Assembly (NCBI GenBank): GCA_035235625.1
Contig: CP141142.1
Coordinates: 39,814,995-39,878,994, forward strand
DNA from: Saururus chinensis
Lineage: Eukaryota > Streptophyta > Magnoliopsida > Piperales > Saururaceae
Length of the DNA: 64,000 nt
Direction: 5' to 3'
A program made the position numbers and the translations under genes. The notes beneath the pieces were generated by a model. It had not been told where the DNA came from, ran no database searches, and was given only the letters and a program-made list of their open reading frames with translations. Positions 1 through 12,999 of the stretch are shown here, one piece after another. How positions within the stretch are numbered: the first letter of the stretch is position 1; each line of letters opens with the position of its first letter.

Positions 1-124
1 AATTGCCAATCCAGCCATGTTGTGTTGGACAGGACTTCCCCGGTCAAGGAAGATGAACCAAATTTCAGTCAAGCTTGTGACACCTTGTGGTAGAGTCGCG
101 GAGGGGGATGGGGGGTTATCTTTA

Positions 125-655
125 GGGGCTATTTGGGTACTTAATTTTTAGAAGATTTAGGTGATTCAGCTTCCATTCAAGTTTAAAATTTTTAAAATCC
201 TGTTTGTGTGTAGAAGTTGCATAGAATTAAAGATTTAGCTCTAAAGTTGATTCAGGCCGTTTCAAGCCTAAATTAGCCTGAAGCACCTCATGTCGATTTA
301 GTCTCTTAGTCCCCATTTTGAAAATTATAATTTATATTATTTTTCAACGGTTATCTTTCATATCAATTTGAGCCTCGAGAAACATGCTATATAGGTAGGG
401 CCAATTTTGAAAGTTTAAAATTACTTACCCTTATTGGATTTTGTTTGATAGAGCTCGAATTTAGAATTGTAATGGTATAAAGAATGTGCATATTCGAGTT
501 CGAGAGAGAGAGAGTTATATTAGTTTAAAGTTTTAAAATTGGGTTTGACACGACATCTAAATTTATTCTAACAAATTCTCTTACCAAACGTAATTTACAT
601 TCCAAGTTTTTTAAATTAATTTGCTACCAAATCAATTCAGTACCCAAACAGCCCC
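125..655 (+). mobile_element. PIF/Harbinger (Tourist-like) MITE, copy A
   Basis: The left end GGGGCTATTTGGGTACTTAA and the reverse complement of the right end (GGGGCTGTTTGGGTACTGAA) form terminal inverted repeats. The element is flanked on both sides by TTA (122-124 and 656-658), the 3-bp target duplication expected of PIF/Harbinger elements. It is about 531 bp and shows no coding capacity. Related copies lie at 19756-20290, 6504-6857 (inverted) and around 6066-6944. Confidence 0.8.
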
Positions 656-658
656 TTA

Positions 659-2071
659 ATGTGTTAAAAAAATTAATCATAAATTCACCAAAAAAATTGA
701 CGTCTATGTAGAAAATCACTTAATGATTGGTAAATTGCAAGTACATTCGCATGAATTGAAGAAATTGAGAATAATTTCACTTACAAAACATGCAAATTTA
801 TTAACAAAGTTACAACTAAATTGATCATTAGTAATTAATTTTCATCACATTGGCAAACAATATCAAAAGGTAAATTTAAACAAATAAGGCAATAAGAACA
901 ACAATGTCTCAAATATTCCCACAAGAAAAATACCCAAAAAAATTCACACAAGGGTTTTGGTTGGACTTAACAAGTGGGCCTTATACAAATTTCATATGAG
1001 CTCACTTATCCAGACCCATCAAAACTCATGTATGAGTTTTGACGTGAAAATATCATTTTCCCAAGTTCATCTTAGAAGGAAAATTATTTTCTTTTGTAAA
1101 TTCAACCAACTAGCATCTATACCTTTTAAAGCATTTAGCATTTTTTATCTCTATACCTTTTTTAGTTAGGCTACTAATTGGTTAGACATAAATAGGGCCC
1201 CCCTTTCTATTTTAATCTAATGTGGCACATAGAGACCAATTGGTACATGCCAATTGAGCTTGCCCAGGTTTGATTTTTCCGGGAAAAAGATTTACCTCAA
1301 CAAAATAATCAGCCAGTGTCTTTGAGCCTACATATTGCTTGGTGGCAAAACAAATTTTAAATTATTTTAAAAAATCATAAAAATCATCCAAAGAGGCACA
1401 CTACGCAAGTGACTGGACACCTCCATTGGGACAAGAAATTATATAGCAGAACTGATGCACAAACCACTGGACATGAGTAATTATATTTTCAGAAAGTGAT
1501 GTACAAACCACTGGACACCTCCATTGGTCCATTCATTGTTTCACATGTAACACTTTCTACATGTCTGAACATGAGTAATTTCACGTTTTGACTTTAGTTA
1601 TGTGTCAAAAGTGAATGGACCTATGCAGGCCATTAGTTCCATTGGATACTTTTATCATTAGTACGTAGCTAGCCTTAAAGATAATATATATGTTCATGGA
1701 ACACCCCGAGCTCCTACTCAGTTCATGTAGTACTGCAAGGTTTATGCCCACTACACTATGAAGATTATCCACTTGCCGGTAATCTGGGGAAGAAGATGAG
1801 ACATCTAATTTGTACAGCCACCACCAAATTTTGACTTCATCGTACCTTAAATTTATCGCCATTAACCATTGCTTGACATGGAAACTTGGTGTCAAAGGGG
1901 AAGAACGAAAGACAAATTGCTAGTCACTTATAAAACTTTGAAGAGTGGGAGCGCAAACAACATACAAAATTGTAAATATAAAAGTAAACAACATAAAAGA
2001 ATGAAAAATAATAAAATGCAAGGAAAAATAATAGATAAGGGAAAAGAGAAGAGGAAGAATGGTGAAGAGGG
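659..2071. other. Intergenic AT-rich DNA
   Basis: No exon, RNA gene or bounded transposon could be supported here. The short open frames have no recognisable domain. The phrase about 'accactggacacctccattgg' recurs loosely near 1410 and 1510, which suggests an old local duplication. Confidence 0.5.
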
Positions 2072-2072
2072 C

Positions 2073-2114
<42 letters not shown>
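2072..2114. repeat. Compound microsatellite (TG)n(AG)n
   Basis: About ten TG units run directly into about ten AG units. It is a plain dinucleotide repeat and creates spurious open frames on both strands. Confidence 0.95.
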
Positions 2115-3501
2115 GACCAATAAACCTCTTAGCATATCATATTCCGCTACCAATCCCCTTGGGCAATAGCATAGATCACACCATATTAGGCAATAGCGTA
2201 GATTAGCTAGGTTTGAAATGGAGAAAGCTTATAAACATAATTCAATATTTAAGATATAATTTATAATAGGGCTATATTGTATACATATAATTATATTAAT
2301 TGGTTGAAATTTGAAGATTTGAAACATTCGTTACAATCTTAAATCATCAGGTAGTTAAAACCTATCTTCTTACATAAATCATCGCCATGTTCACGTTCCT
2401 GACTGACTAGTCCCATGAAAAAATATTCTCCAAGCTTAAAACCTTAAAGATGCTCCCCCATCCTTGAAAAGCCCATTTGCAGCGATCCGTAATATTGTAC
2501 ATGGTCCAGCTGAAGCGATGCCCAAAATAAATCCCCCAACTGCGTAACATATATCATCATTAACTTCAAGCCCATTTCTCGGCCCAAACGTAAAGGGCCC
2601 AACACGTAAAATAGAGCAAAGGCCCATAATGCCTCTATCTGTCCAGGAACGCATCCCAATTGGTCCGGTTCAACTTCATTTTTTTGCATAAACGGCATGT
2701 TCTACTTCCTAATTACACGTCAATTATCATTGAGATAACATAAGGCAAAAAGGCCTAGGGTTTCTCATTGCCATATAAATTATGTAGAATAAGATTTTCT
2801 GATAATGACATGCTCTATCGTAATTCCAACGGTTTCAATATTTAATACTTAAGAGCCAAAATTGCAATTACCCATCCCTTCCTTCGCTTTACGTTATTCT
2901 TGATTTGAACTGATCATCTGCATGCCTATCAGGTTTCCCAGACATTATAAGAGTGTTCAAAACTTATTGCTTGACTGCTCTAGACATTCATATCCATAGG
3001 CGTTTGGAGACCTGCCGTATGTATAGGTCACGAGGGTCTTTCTTGAGTCCTGAGATCTCAGCTCGTCAAAAAAATTAAAAATCTTTACTTACACTCCTAA
3101 ATATTTCACTTCATACTACTTAGCTTTTCTTTTAAATAAAATATTTCCCCTTATTGTCAACATTTAATCTTATTTTTATCGATTAAAAATATTTTATTTA
3201 CTCATAAAAAAAATTAATTATATGGAGCATAACTCGAAACCGGATCAGGTTAAGAAACCGGGCTGGGTTAATTAGGGCAGGCTACAGTTAGGCCCTAGGT
3301 GTAGCCCGCTAACCTTTTTTAGGTCATGACTGAGGCTTGCCTCTAGGCAAGCATCCAACAGTCGTTGAGGTGTGGTTTTTATTTTATTTATTTATTTTGT
3401 TTATAGTAAAAAAATTGTTCTTTGAGTAGGGTCCCATTAGTTGGCTACAAGATCATAAGCTTTGGTAGAGTCCTTCACAAATAACCATAATAACACGCAA
3501 G
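2115..3501. other. Intergenic DNA, no gene seen
   Basis: AT-rich sequence with no supported gene. The two overlapping open frames near 2436-2698 on the minus strand match no family that I recognise and lack a splice or promoter context. The part around 3230-3370, with phrases such as 'gggctgggttaattagggc', looks like diverged repeat sequence. Confidence 0.45.
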
Positions 3502-3544
3502 CAATGTTTTAAAACCCTGATTGGGGTTTAACTAGACATGACCC

Positions 3545-3891
3545 TAGGGATGTCATTCGGGTCTAGTAAATGGTAAATTCAACCCGACCCGACCTTAATG
3601 GGTCAAGTTTGGTTTTTAAAAATAACCCTAATGGGTTGGGCCGGGTTTAAGTGATCCAACCTGACCCAACTTGAATATAAATATAAATATAAATATAATT
3701 TTTTTTATATTTTTAAATATTATTTTTTAATAAAAATTTAAAAAAAATTATTTAAAAAATATATTTTCATTCTATTCGGGTCAAACGGGTCGGATTCAGG
3801 TTCGGGTCGGGTTTGGGTCAAAGTTTTATTATGTGGTATTGGGTTCGGGTTTGGCAAAACTCGACCCGAACCCAACTTAGCTGCATCACTA
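3545..3891. mobile_element. hAT-like MITE rich in 'ACCCGACCC' words
   Basis: The ends TAGGGATGTCAT and, in reverse complement, TAGTGATGCAGC are imperfect inverted repeats. Flanking 8-mers catgaccc (3537-3544) and caagaccc (3892-3899) match at 7 of 8 positions, as expected for an 8-bp hAT target duplication. The interior carries opposed GGGTCGGGTT and AACCCGACCC words around a very AT-rich core. Confidence 0.7.
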
Positions 3892-3957
3892 CAAGACCCA
3901 CAAAATGGGCCAATTCATCTGAGTCATGGGGCCAGGAGCCTTTACTGGATCACTATT

Positions 3958-4464
3958 TAGGGGTGTGAATAGCGTCTATTTGTTCGATGTCTATTTATGT
4001 CTGCGTCTGCCCACATTAAAATACATAATATTAATTTTTGTTAATCCCTAATATAGACGGACATGGACAAGGGTTGGGCCTGTCCGCAGCCATCTATATC
4101 GGCCAACTATATATTTTATTATTTTTATTTTTATTTTATACTAAATTACTAACTTATGTCACATAGTTAATCTTTATTAAAAAGATTATAAAAAATACAT
4201 ATTATACTCTTATATGTCTTCTATAACATTATTATTTATTTATTTATTAGATTATACTATCTTACTATTATTATAACTTATTTTTTAATTAATTTTTTAC
4301 TAACCACCTTTAATTTGAGAACAAAGTAGTATATGTTAAATTTTCACCTTCATTTTGTCTGTGTCTGTCATGGATAAATGCGGATAGACAAACACATGGT
4401 CTGCATAAAAATGGACGACTAAGAACATGCCTTGTCTGCGTTCGCATTCGTCCGTTTACACCCC
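3958..4464. mobile_element. hAT-like MITE with GGGGTGTRAA ends
   Basis: The left end TAGGGGTGTGAATAG pairs with the right end, whose reverse complement is GGGGTGTAAACGGACG. Flanking 8-mers tcactatt (3950-3957) and tcactatg (4465-4472) match at 7 of 8 positions, as for a hAT insertion. It is about 507 bp, AT-rich and has no coding frame. Confidence 0.72.
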
Positions 4465-5067
4465 TCACTATGGCCCAACTAATTAAATATGTGATTCATC
4501 AACCCAGGCTGGGCCAAATTGAGGGGATGTGTAAACACTACAATTTTTTTTCAATTAGGCTATAATATATTTTGTGTTATGCTCATTATCCAATATATAT
4601 TGTTGGATTTATGAGGATGAGCACACAGTAAAAACTCTGTTCTAAGAGGGATTCAAATCCACTCTTCTCAAAACACTTCATGCATCTTTACCAACTATAC
4701 TACAAAAATTTTGTGACCCATCTAATACCTTATAAATATTTATAAAATATTATATTTATGTGATAAATAATAGGTAGTATGAGTTCAAGCACAAGTGTGC
4801 CAATGTGAGTTCAAGCATCTTGAACTGTTGGATCTCGATCAATAGCACAAAGGGGTAGACAATTACTCAAACTTGCCTGTCCCCTTGAGTTAAGTGTATC
4901 GTTAGATCAAAATTTGATGACCCATGATGCTCATACAAATGGTTCTCTAGAATTGCTTACATCAGTAATAGGTCAACTACAGATTGACCTCCGGTTAAAC
5001 AATCAACCTAGCCCAGTGACCAATCCAAGTCGGTGGCCAAGATGGGTTTTAAAACATTGTTTGCAAG

Positions 5068-5980
5068 CTTAGAATTTCCTAAACTTCTTTAAATGTACAC
5101 AATGTCCTCCATTTATCTTTCCCTTCTAATTGATGTAGAACTCTCCAAATGGGGTCAGGCCAAACGAGTTTGTGGGTGTTTTGCCCCCACCCATAGTCCC
5201 TGAAAATTTTAGGTTTTTACCCATACTTTTATGGGCTAGGTCTTTTAGGTAGGGGTAAAACATTTAAAGGCTAACATGCTAACCTTTAAAAATGTAGGTT
5301 AGGGCTGAAAAATGAAAAAAAATTGGCCGGTCTTAAATAGGGCCAAGGTAGGGCAAGGGACAAAAAGCTTGTAAGCCTGCTTAACATGTCCCCAAGTATT
5401 AAACAATTATTTTCACCTTTTTCGATGGTACCATATAGGCCAAAATGGAAAAAGAAAGGGAGGAAGTTATCTACGATCTTATAAAGTTTAAGATTAGTTA
5501 TAAAAGAGCTCATCTAGAGGCAAAAGGTATATGACTTTGTGTCTTATAATATTAACTAATAAGACCCTATCCAAAGATTATAAATTTTTTATTAAATAAT
5601 AATAATAAAAAGTCCATGACTAGAGCTCAACCTACTTAGGGCTAGACTTTTAAAAGCTGGCCTAGGGCCATTGACGGAGCTAAAAAATATAGGCAAAGGG
5701 GGCCATTGGATTGGTACAAACCTTGGGGGAGGTCGGTCATATTCTCCCACCCAAACAGAAAAATATAGGCCCTACTTAATATTATATGATAATATTTTAT
5801 TTGGCAGGGCAAGGGGGCACCTAAAATTGTAGCCCCCTACCTCCATCCCTGAGAGCCAACATTGGAAAATAGGTTAGTAGGGCCAGAGCATCAACATGAA
5901 CCTTATTCTTATGTAATGCTCACCGGCGTTGCCCAGGCTCATAAATCATCTAATGTGGGATCATTAAATTCTAACCAAAC
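5068..5980. other. Intergenic repeat-like DNA
   Basis: No gene seen. Phrases such as 'ttttaggtaggggtaaaac', 'gggctaggtc' and 'ggcctagggccattgacgg' have the look of old non-autonomous transposons, but I could not define both ends of one. Confidence 0.4.
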
Positions 5981-5981
5981 T

Positions 5982-7117
5982 CTTAGGGCATATTTTAGAA
6001 GCACTTTAAAAGAAAAAGATATTTCTCCCTTAAATGTAAAATGTCCCATTGGGGGAGAATTTGTGTAAGATTCAGTTGATTCAGCCTCAATTAAGGCTCG
6101 AATTATTAGAATTTTGTTTGTGTGTAGAAGCTGCGTATAATTAAAAATTTAGCCCTAAAGTTGATTTAAGATGTTTCGTGCCTGAATCGGTCTGAGGTGA
6201 TTCAGTTGATTTTGTCTCATAGTCCCCGTTTTAGAAATTACAGATTTTAATATTTTTCACCGGTTATCTCTAATATCGATTTGAGCCTAGAAAAATGTGT
6301 CATATAAGTAGGGCCCACTTTGAAAGTATAAAATTACCTACCCTTGGGAGATCTTATTTGATAGAGCTCAAATTTAGAAGCATAATGGTACTAAAAACGT
6401 GCATATCCGAGTTTGGGAGAGGGAGTTATATTCGTTTAAATATTTAAAATTGGGTTTTACGCGATATTTGAATTTATTCTAACAAATTCTATCACTAAAC
6501 TTAAAAGGAGTCGTTTGGGTACAACAAATTAATTCTAAAAATTCACTGCCAATACAAATTATGTTAGGTAATTTTAAACTTTTAAAGTGAGCCTTACATT
6601 TATGATACGTTTTTCGAGGCTCAAATTGACATGATAGATAATTGTTGAAAAATAATATAATTTATAATTTTTAAACCGGAGACTAAGGAGACTGAATAGA
6701 CATTCAATGATTTAGGCTGATTCAAGCTTGAAACAACCTGAATCAACTTGAAGTTTGAATTTTTAATTCTGCACAACTTTTATACATAAATAAGATAAAG
6801 CCTAAATTAAGGCTGAATTAATTGAATCTTCTAAATATTCAATATCCAAATAACCTCTTAATTCACATTCGATGGTAAATTTTTAAAATTAATTTTAAAA
6901 AATTATAATTTTATTTTTAAAAAAATTAATACCTAAACATTCCCTTAGGGCCTATTTTAGAAGTACTGTAAAAGAAAAAAATATTTCTCCCTTAAATATA
7001 GAATGTTATGGGAGAGATTCCGTTTCTCCACCAACTCTCCTCAAGAAGAGAGTTCAAGAATAGAGTTGAGGAGAAATTGGTTTCCCTTATACCATAATGC
7101 CTCCCAAACACGTCCTT
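5982..7117. mobile_element. Nested MITE cluster (two Harbinger-type copies in opposite orientation, between repeats of another MITE)
   Basis: A plus-oriented relative of the 125-655 MITE runs from about 6066 to 6944, followed by TTA; its extreme left end is missing. It is split by an inverted relative, 6504-6857, flanked by TTA on both sides (6501-6503, 6858-6860). Outside them, 'ttagggc.tattttagaag' and the following ~70 bases occur at both 5982 and 6945. The second occurrence belongs to a small element ending near 7117 with 'cccaaacacgtccttaa', which resembles hAT-type MITE ends. Confidence 0.6.
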
Positions 7118-7626
7118 AAAATATCCAGCCAGAGATAAACTGTAAACTAAAAACTTTGATGCAATGAAACTTTTCTGTCAAGTGGAAAGATAATTGTGTT
7201 CTAGAGTATTTTTTATTTTTTTGAGGGAATCGAACTTTGAATATTACCCGTTGGGAGGGAGAAGAATGGAATAGACCCTGAGTCAGATTGACTAGTCCGG
7301 AAAGCATGAAAAGCTGATTCTTCCATTAGCTAGTCACCCATTCGCCAGGTACTGATGTTTCATTTTGGCAGCTTTGAGAGAAGCACAAAGATGCTGGAAA
7401 GTGGATATCAGTAGAGAAATGAGCAACTAAAGTGGAATTGGAATTAACACCAGGCGAAGACCAGTCCGGTGGAGATTGTTAGTTTAAAAAGCGATCAACA
7501 GTTCCCCTTGTAGTGTACGGGCTAGACATCAGCCTCCATCAGCTACTATTACACACTTGAAGTACCTAAACAAGAAGATGATGAAGAAATAGAACAGTTA
7601 AAGATAGATTCCATGCAGAGGCATCG
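7118..7626. other. 3' flank of WOX3
   Basis: No independent gene is seen. This stretch lies downstream of the WOX3 stop codon on the minus strand and should contain its 3' UTR. I could not fix the polyadenylation site. Confidence 0.5.
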
Positions 7627-8939
7627 TCAGAAGTTAGTGGAGCTGGAAGAGTTTTCTTCTTTCATGAGGTCACCAGTGCTGCTTGTGGGGAACAGTTCTA
7701 GGGTTTTCAGGGGCCTGTTGTATGGTGGAGATGGTAGCTCCTCCTCTACTGCGTTCATCATCGCCATCATCATCATGCAGCTGCTTCCATATCCTACAGA
7801 TGATGACTGCTGCTTCTCCATCTCATTCCTGTCTGATGTCTCCAACTTGCAAAGCAGGTTCATCACCTGGGCTGTCTCTTCCATGGCAGCACTCCCTCCT
7901 CCACCCTCATACAACTAAACCCAAATGCAGATTCTTTTTTAATAAGAAGATACAGAGACATACCATAAAGTGAGAAGAAAGACAAGCATCCATCAATCTG
8001 TAGTCTGTACTTTGTTAACTCCAAGAAAAAGTGTATAATTACAAAACAAAATTTTAATAATCATACATTAATTATTTTCAGAATTTTATCGAGAAGAGCA
8101 ACAAATTGACGTCCAAAGTGACCATATTTTAGAGAATCCCGTGTGCTAGTTAACAAAATAGAGCGAGATCAGCATCCTATTTGCTAGACTATCACACCTA
8201 CAGGGTCTATGGCCTTTTGGCCAAGATCTCTGGGGATTTCCTTCTGCAGGCTCACTTTGACCTGGAGGCAGTGAAGTTGAGGTGCCATATACCCTCATGA
8301 GCTTTGCTTTTGGAGTAGGCATCTTGTATATAATATCCACTGTTACTAAAGATGTTCTTTTAAATGTTCATACTTAATAAACATAGTGCGGAGTGAGGAG
8401 ACTTCACGTTGGTTTGAAGTGGTAAGCAACTGCACTCTACCACTCTAGCTTATAACACAAATTTCTTAGCTAGTACACTTAGATCCATTGCCATCTCACA
8501 GATATCTCACAAAGTTACTTTTTTTTTGTTTGCTAGCACTTACAAAGTAGATTGATTTATACTAAATGCAGAAAGGAGATCCACATTATAACCCAGTTAA
8601 AATTACCTGGTGAAGAAACTGAGGTGCGTTTTCATTTGTGAGACAAATGGCAGAAGTTTCAGTCTGAGACTGTAGCAAGCATGTATGCTGCTGGTGCTGT
8701 TGGAAAATTTTCTGTTGTCTGCTGAGTCTTCTTCTTAGCTTCTGCCTGTCTCTGGCCTTATGGTTTTGGAACCAGTAGAAGACGTTCTTCCCTTCAATTT
8801 TGCCATACAAGGCGAGATGGGCAGTTATCTGCTGAATCTGAGAGGCATTGGGAGTTCTGATCCCTCCTCTGTACAGTTGTTCCAAGATCATCAGCTGCTC
8901 TGGAGTGGGGCACCATCTGGTGGAAGCAGCCTGAGGCAT
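7627..8939 (-). CDS. WOX3: WUSCHEL-related homeobox protein, WOX3/PRESSED FLOWER type
   Basis: Nuclear homeodomain transcription factor. Members of this WUS-clade group drive lateral and marginal outgrowth of leaves and floral organs. Exon 1 is 8607-8939 (residues 1-111) and exon 2 is 7627-7914 (residues 112-206). The 692-bp phase-0 intron has donor CAG|GTAATT and an acceptor TTTAG. The homeodomain (about residues 6-71) starts [16 protein letters not shown] and contains the WOX helix-3 signature [17 protein letters not shown] Gln/His-rich stretch follows. The WUS box TLELFPTS lies at about residues 182-189, just after [10 protein letters not shown]. The [13 protein letters not shown] start and the ~200-aa length favour WOX3 over WOX1, 2, 4 or 5. 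The start is the first ATG after the TATA box. Exon 2 is bounded by an in-frame TAG immediately before its first codon, so the acceptor choice is firm. The subfamily call is from memory of family sequences. Confidence 0.93.
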
Positions 8940-9132
8940 GACTCAGAGAAAGGGAGAGTTCGAGGCTGAAGGAGAAGCTGGGAGAGACAAAATGGATGGT
9001 GAAGAAGAAGACTGTCCCAAGAGAAAGGCTTTAAAAAGGGCGGAAAGGACCGATGCTTGTCATGCTGATGCTGTACTGAGGTCTGAAAGCATTGAATGAG
9101 GCCACAGTGAACCTTTTTTTCCATTTTCTGGG

Positions 9133-9140
9133 TTTATATA
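9133..9140 (-). promoter_or_regulatory. TATA box of the WOX3 gene
   Basis: On the minus strand the sequence reads CTATATAAAC, a good plant TATA box, about 195 bp upstream of the WOX3 ATG. This implies a 5' leader of roughly 160 nt. Confidence 0.7.
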
Positions 9141-12000
9141 GACAGAAAAAGAGACGTTTGCTTGAATAAATAATTCCGTCATCATCACCATATAATTTTC
9201 TTTCTGATCAGAAACTGATACATGGGAGGTGTACCATCATGTGATCTGCTCTCTCAAAAGAGTGAAGACAAAGCCACCCTTCACAACACAAACTGCACGC
9301 CTTGCTTACTGACTGCGCGCGCATGGGAAGATAAACCCTGACATTGGTCAAGTTCAGTTCTGGGAACTAAAGGAAACTCCTACATATAAGAATTGACTGC
9401 CACAAGTATAAATGGGCGGTCTGAAGAAATATTCTTTTCGCATTGTATTCTATGATTTCTATCCCATATAGATGATAACTCAAAGTGCTAGCTATTACAA
9501 CATCGATCATAATTTCTACATAAAATTTACATTTATCATAAGTTAAATTCTAAAGTAAAATAGCAATCTACCTATTTATTTTGTCCAATGTGTTGTTAAG
9601 TACCCCAAGTAGAGCCATCTATCTGCACTGTTTGACAAGATCCAGTAATTCACCATTTCAATTTATGTTTAGATTTCAAAAGGTCCTAATTCATTAATAC
9701 TACTTACATTTTATTTAATACAATTAAGTTGCATAACAGTTTGCATATCATGACAATAATAATAATTCTTAAAAATGTACTTAAGACATTAAAGCATACA
9801 ATTAGAGGTGGTTGCAGCATTATGCATGTCTTTCAGATGTTTGCCATTTCAGATGTTTGCCAATTGCACCAATTCAGTGGGTTCCAAATAGGTGTTATAT
9901 TCAATACTGGAAGTTAAAATGCATTCTCATATGACTGGCCTACAACCCATCTGGCCAAAGAACTAGTGCATTATCAGAGTTGACCGACGTAAATTTGATT
10001 TGCACTTAGATTGGCTTGAAAATCGCTCCAGCTTTTCTGGCTGAGGACTTTCGTTAATATCATTCATTGCATGGCTATACTGTTTACTGCTTTTATGCCA
10101 TAAAAGAGGTATGCTTCAATTCCCCACACTAGATCCCCTCCCCCACTTTGGTGACACTTTCAGTGATTCCGATAAGGCAAGAAGTTTAAAATCCTCATTG
10201 TCAAATTTCGGGCAGGCAATTGCCATTGAGTTCTATACAACTCTTCTATGAATGTCTGAAACATACTATTCTAATCTAAACAGAACCTTCTTACTTTTTT
10301 TTTTTTTGCTAAACAAAACCTTTTAACTTGGTGATACTTTATTTCATATTCCAGTACTAATATGGAGTCTGAACTTTTCATGAAACACCGTATTCATTTC
10401 ATCTAACAACAACAAATTAAGGAGATTCTCTCAGGTACTGTTGCAAAGGTGTGACATGCAATCAAAGCAGCTTTGTAGGAGCCGGTGGACCTAAGATATT
10501 GTAGGATGGATGAAGTTATGGGGAAGTACGAATTAACTTAGCTGTATAATGAACCCAAAATACTTTCGATCAGGTGACATAAAGGATTACAGTACTCATA
10601 AATAAGCATCAGCCTGATTCTAAGGGTTTCCTTGCACCTTGCATAGTAGGTTGGCTGAAAGCAGAAAATAGTTTGGCTTTGAAGCGGAAATATCCTTTAA
10701 TAACACTTTTCTTTTGCTAAAAGGTACACTTTTTTTGTACGATTTGTGAAGAACACTGGAGTATTTGAGCTCTTCTAGGGAACTTTCCCCTTTTTTTTTT
10801 GGGTACAAATGATCCATTTGTGAATACCGATAAATCCTTCGAAGAGCAGTGAGATCCTACAGGATTGGAGTTTGGAGCCTTTAAGTCCTCAACTTATAAA
10901 AGTTTTGGCTGTTATAGGTCTGCTACTGCCAAATGAGTTAGACAAAATTGTGTAGTCACATGTCATAGACCAAAGCCCAAATCCTGTTTTCTCTTACCTC
11001 CTTGACAAAGACAGATGATTGGGCGTCAAATCATCATTGGTTTTGAGATCATCTCCCTAGTTCATTTTATTCAGCTTGTCTGTTTTCAGTAAAATAAAAA
11101 TATTCCGCTTGTCTATGTAATTAGAGGAATCTGGGCTTACTGGACTCCACCTTTCCATTGTTTTTGCAATTAATTAGTAAGATAAATACAACGTTGATGA
11201 ATGCCGGATGTTATGTTCAAAAGTAGGCAAAAATACCTTCATGGATGTAACAAACTATATATCCAATAATAGGAATTATGACATTGTAAAATGATAAAAA
11301 TGTGGTACCCAATAACTTAAGAGGCTCAGCGAGCACCCCAACTTGATGGGCTAGTGAAGCTGGACGGAAGCAGTTCGCAGAAATTAATGTTTTTTTGATG
11401 GATAACATGAATATTTACGAGGTAAAAATAGTAAGATTTGCATCAACAATTTTTTAAAAGAAAGCAATTAAATTTTACTATGGAAAGCAATCAAAATATC
11501 GAGCAAGTCATCATTCGTTGATACAGGATGTGCCACACACAATAAGGCCCCTCCATACGAATTTGGAAATAGGTTTGATGTGCCCAACCTTTCATTCAGT
11601 GTATTCTTTTGTAAGTTGTGGTCATCAAGAAGTGGGAAATGGCCTTTTTTTTGTTCATCGGGGAGTCTTCGTACAATTTTTAGTCTTGTAATCTCCCTTA
11701 TTCGAGCTTAGTAAAAAAAAAAGAGTTACTTATAAAAAAAAGGAAATCAACATGGGTTTCTTCCTCTTTATATATATAAATAAATAAATTATATAGGAAA
11801 AAGTTAAAATCAGCCCCGGCTCACATATAACCATATGAACCAAGGCAACACAAACTGTCCCATCGAGATTTGATAGTGTATGTTACTCAAAAGCTTCATG
11901 CTTGCCCCCGAGTAATATGTATCGTCAAAATGAAATCTTAAAAGCCTGCCATGCCCTTGCTTATAAACTTAAGCTCATATTAACCGGGCTTAATTCTATA
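9141..12000. other. WOX3 upstream region and intergenic DNA
   Basis: About 2.9 kb with no supported gene. The first kilobase is the likely WOX3 promoter-distal region. Short open frames here lack domains or splice context, and no bounded transposon was recognised. Confidence 0.5.
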
Positions 12001-12001
12001 A

Positions 12002-12072
<71 letters not shown>

Positions 12073-12088
12073 TATTATTATTATTATA
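12001..12088. repeat. (AAT)n microsatellite switching to (ATT)n
   Basis: About 20 AAT units, with a few GAT at the left, change abruptly to five ATT units near 12070. The junction is therefore an inverted repeat able to fold back. Confidence 0.95.
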
Positions 12089-12999
12089 GTTAGCTTTTCT
12101 TCTGCATATCTCTACTCCCTAGAATAGCTACTGTATATATGTTAGTACTGCTCAACTGATCATCCCTTATTTTCCTCTCATTAGCTACGGCTACTCAGCT
12201 GTTCCTACGCTGCATGTCTTGACCTTTTTAACCGGATCATTAGCACAGTTTTCTCTGCAAATATCTAAAGAGAGAGTATGAGAGAGAAAGACAAAATGAT
12301 AGTACCACAGAAGGGGAGACAGAATACTGTAAGGGCCCCACCACCTCATTACATGTCCTCGATCATCTTCCCTGTACCTTCTCCGCCCACCCCACACCAA
12401 TTTATTTCTACTTCGAAGGAGGAGCTGGATATATTGAAGTCCTTTTTGGGAGTCGGTAACATTCCCAGTTTGCTCACAGGCAAACTGCAGACTAGTAAGT
12501 CTCACACACCCCACCATGCAAACTAAGCGCTACTTAATACCCTGATCTTTCGTTCTCTTCTGCCCCCCCACATTCAAGTCTCCACATTCTCGCACAGTAG
12601 ACAGAAGCCTCTGGCCCTTGCAGCTTCTAGTCCTGTTGGTTTTGCTCATATACAGTGTCCTGGAATGCCATGTGGAAATTCGGTGGGGCAGAAGTTCACT
12701 GTTTTTGAATAGGTTTCAGCTGGCCAGTGGCCTTCACATCTCTCGAAGGGCTGGCTGGCCTCTGGGCAGGGGTGAATGACAATGTGAGCGCAACATGTAA
12801 ACGGCTTCTGCCGGCTGCCTCCCTTCTGGGCTACCTACTTTGGTCAAAAAAAGGTTTTTGGCAGGGATTTCAACCTTCCAGGACAGAAGGTGACGGTGGA
12901 AATTCCATGCCGTGCTCATCAGCAATTGCAGATGGCCCCAGTGAACATACAAGTTAAATTTGGAATAGAGCAAGTTTGACTTTATATGGAATGGTAAAA
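12089..12999. other. Intergenic DNA of mixed composition
   Basis: The section 12180-12950 is less AT-rich than its surroundings and has open frames of 76-108 codons on both strands. None has a recognisable domain, start context or splice partner, so I do not call a gene. An unannotated non-coding transcript cannot be excluded. Confidence 0.4.

Larger units (their letters stand above)
3502..5059. mobile_element. DNA transposon with CAATGTTTTAAAACCC inverted ends, host to nested insertions
   Basis: The ends CAATGTTTTAAAACCC (from 3502) and GGGTTTTAAAACATTG (to 5059) are perfect inverted repeats of 16 bp. Both are bordered outside by 'gcaag' (3497-3501 and 5063-5067), a possible degraded target duplication. 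No transposase frame is seen. Two hAT-like MITEs have inserted inside it (3545-3891 and 3958-4464), so it is the oldest layer here. Confidence 0.6.

Noticed and set aside
4640-4680. 'ggattcaaatcc', like a tRNA T-loop
   Set aside because: No acceptor, D- or anticodon-stem pairing can be found around it on either strand.
7613-7918. Open frame of 101 codons, plus strand
   Set aside because: Antisense of WOX3 exon 2, which carries the WUS box in the minus frame.
12191-12526. Overlapping frames on both strands
   Set aside because: No domain, no splice partner and no promoter evidence.
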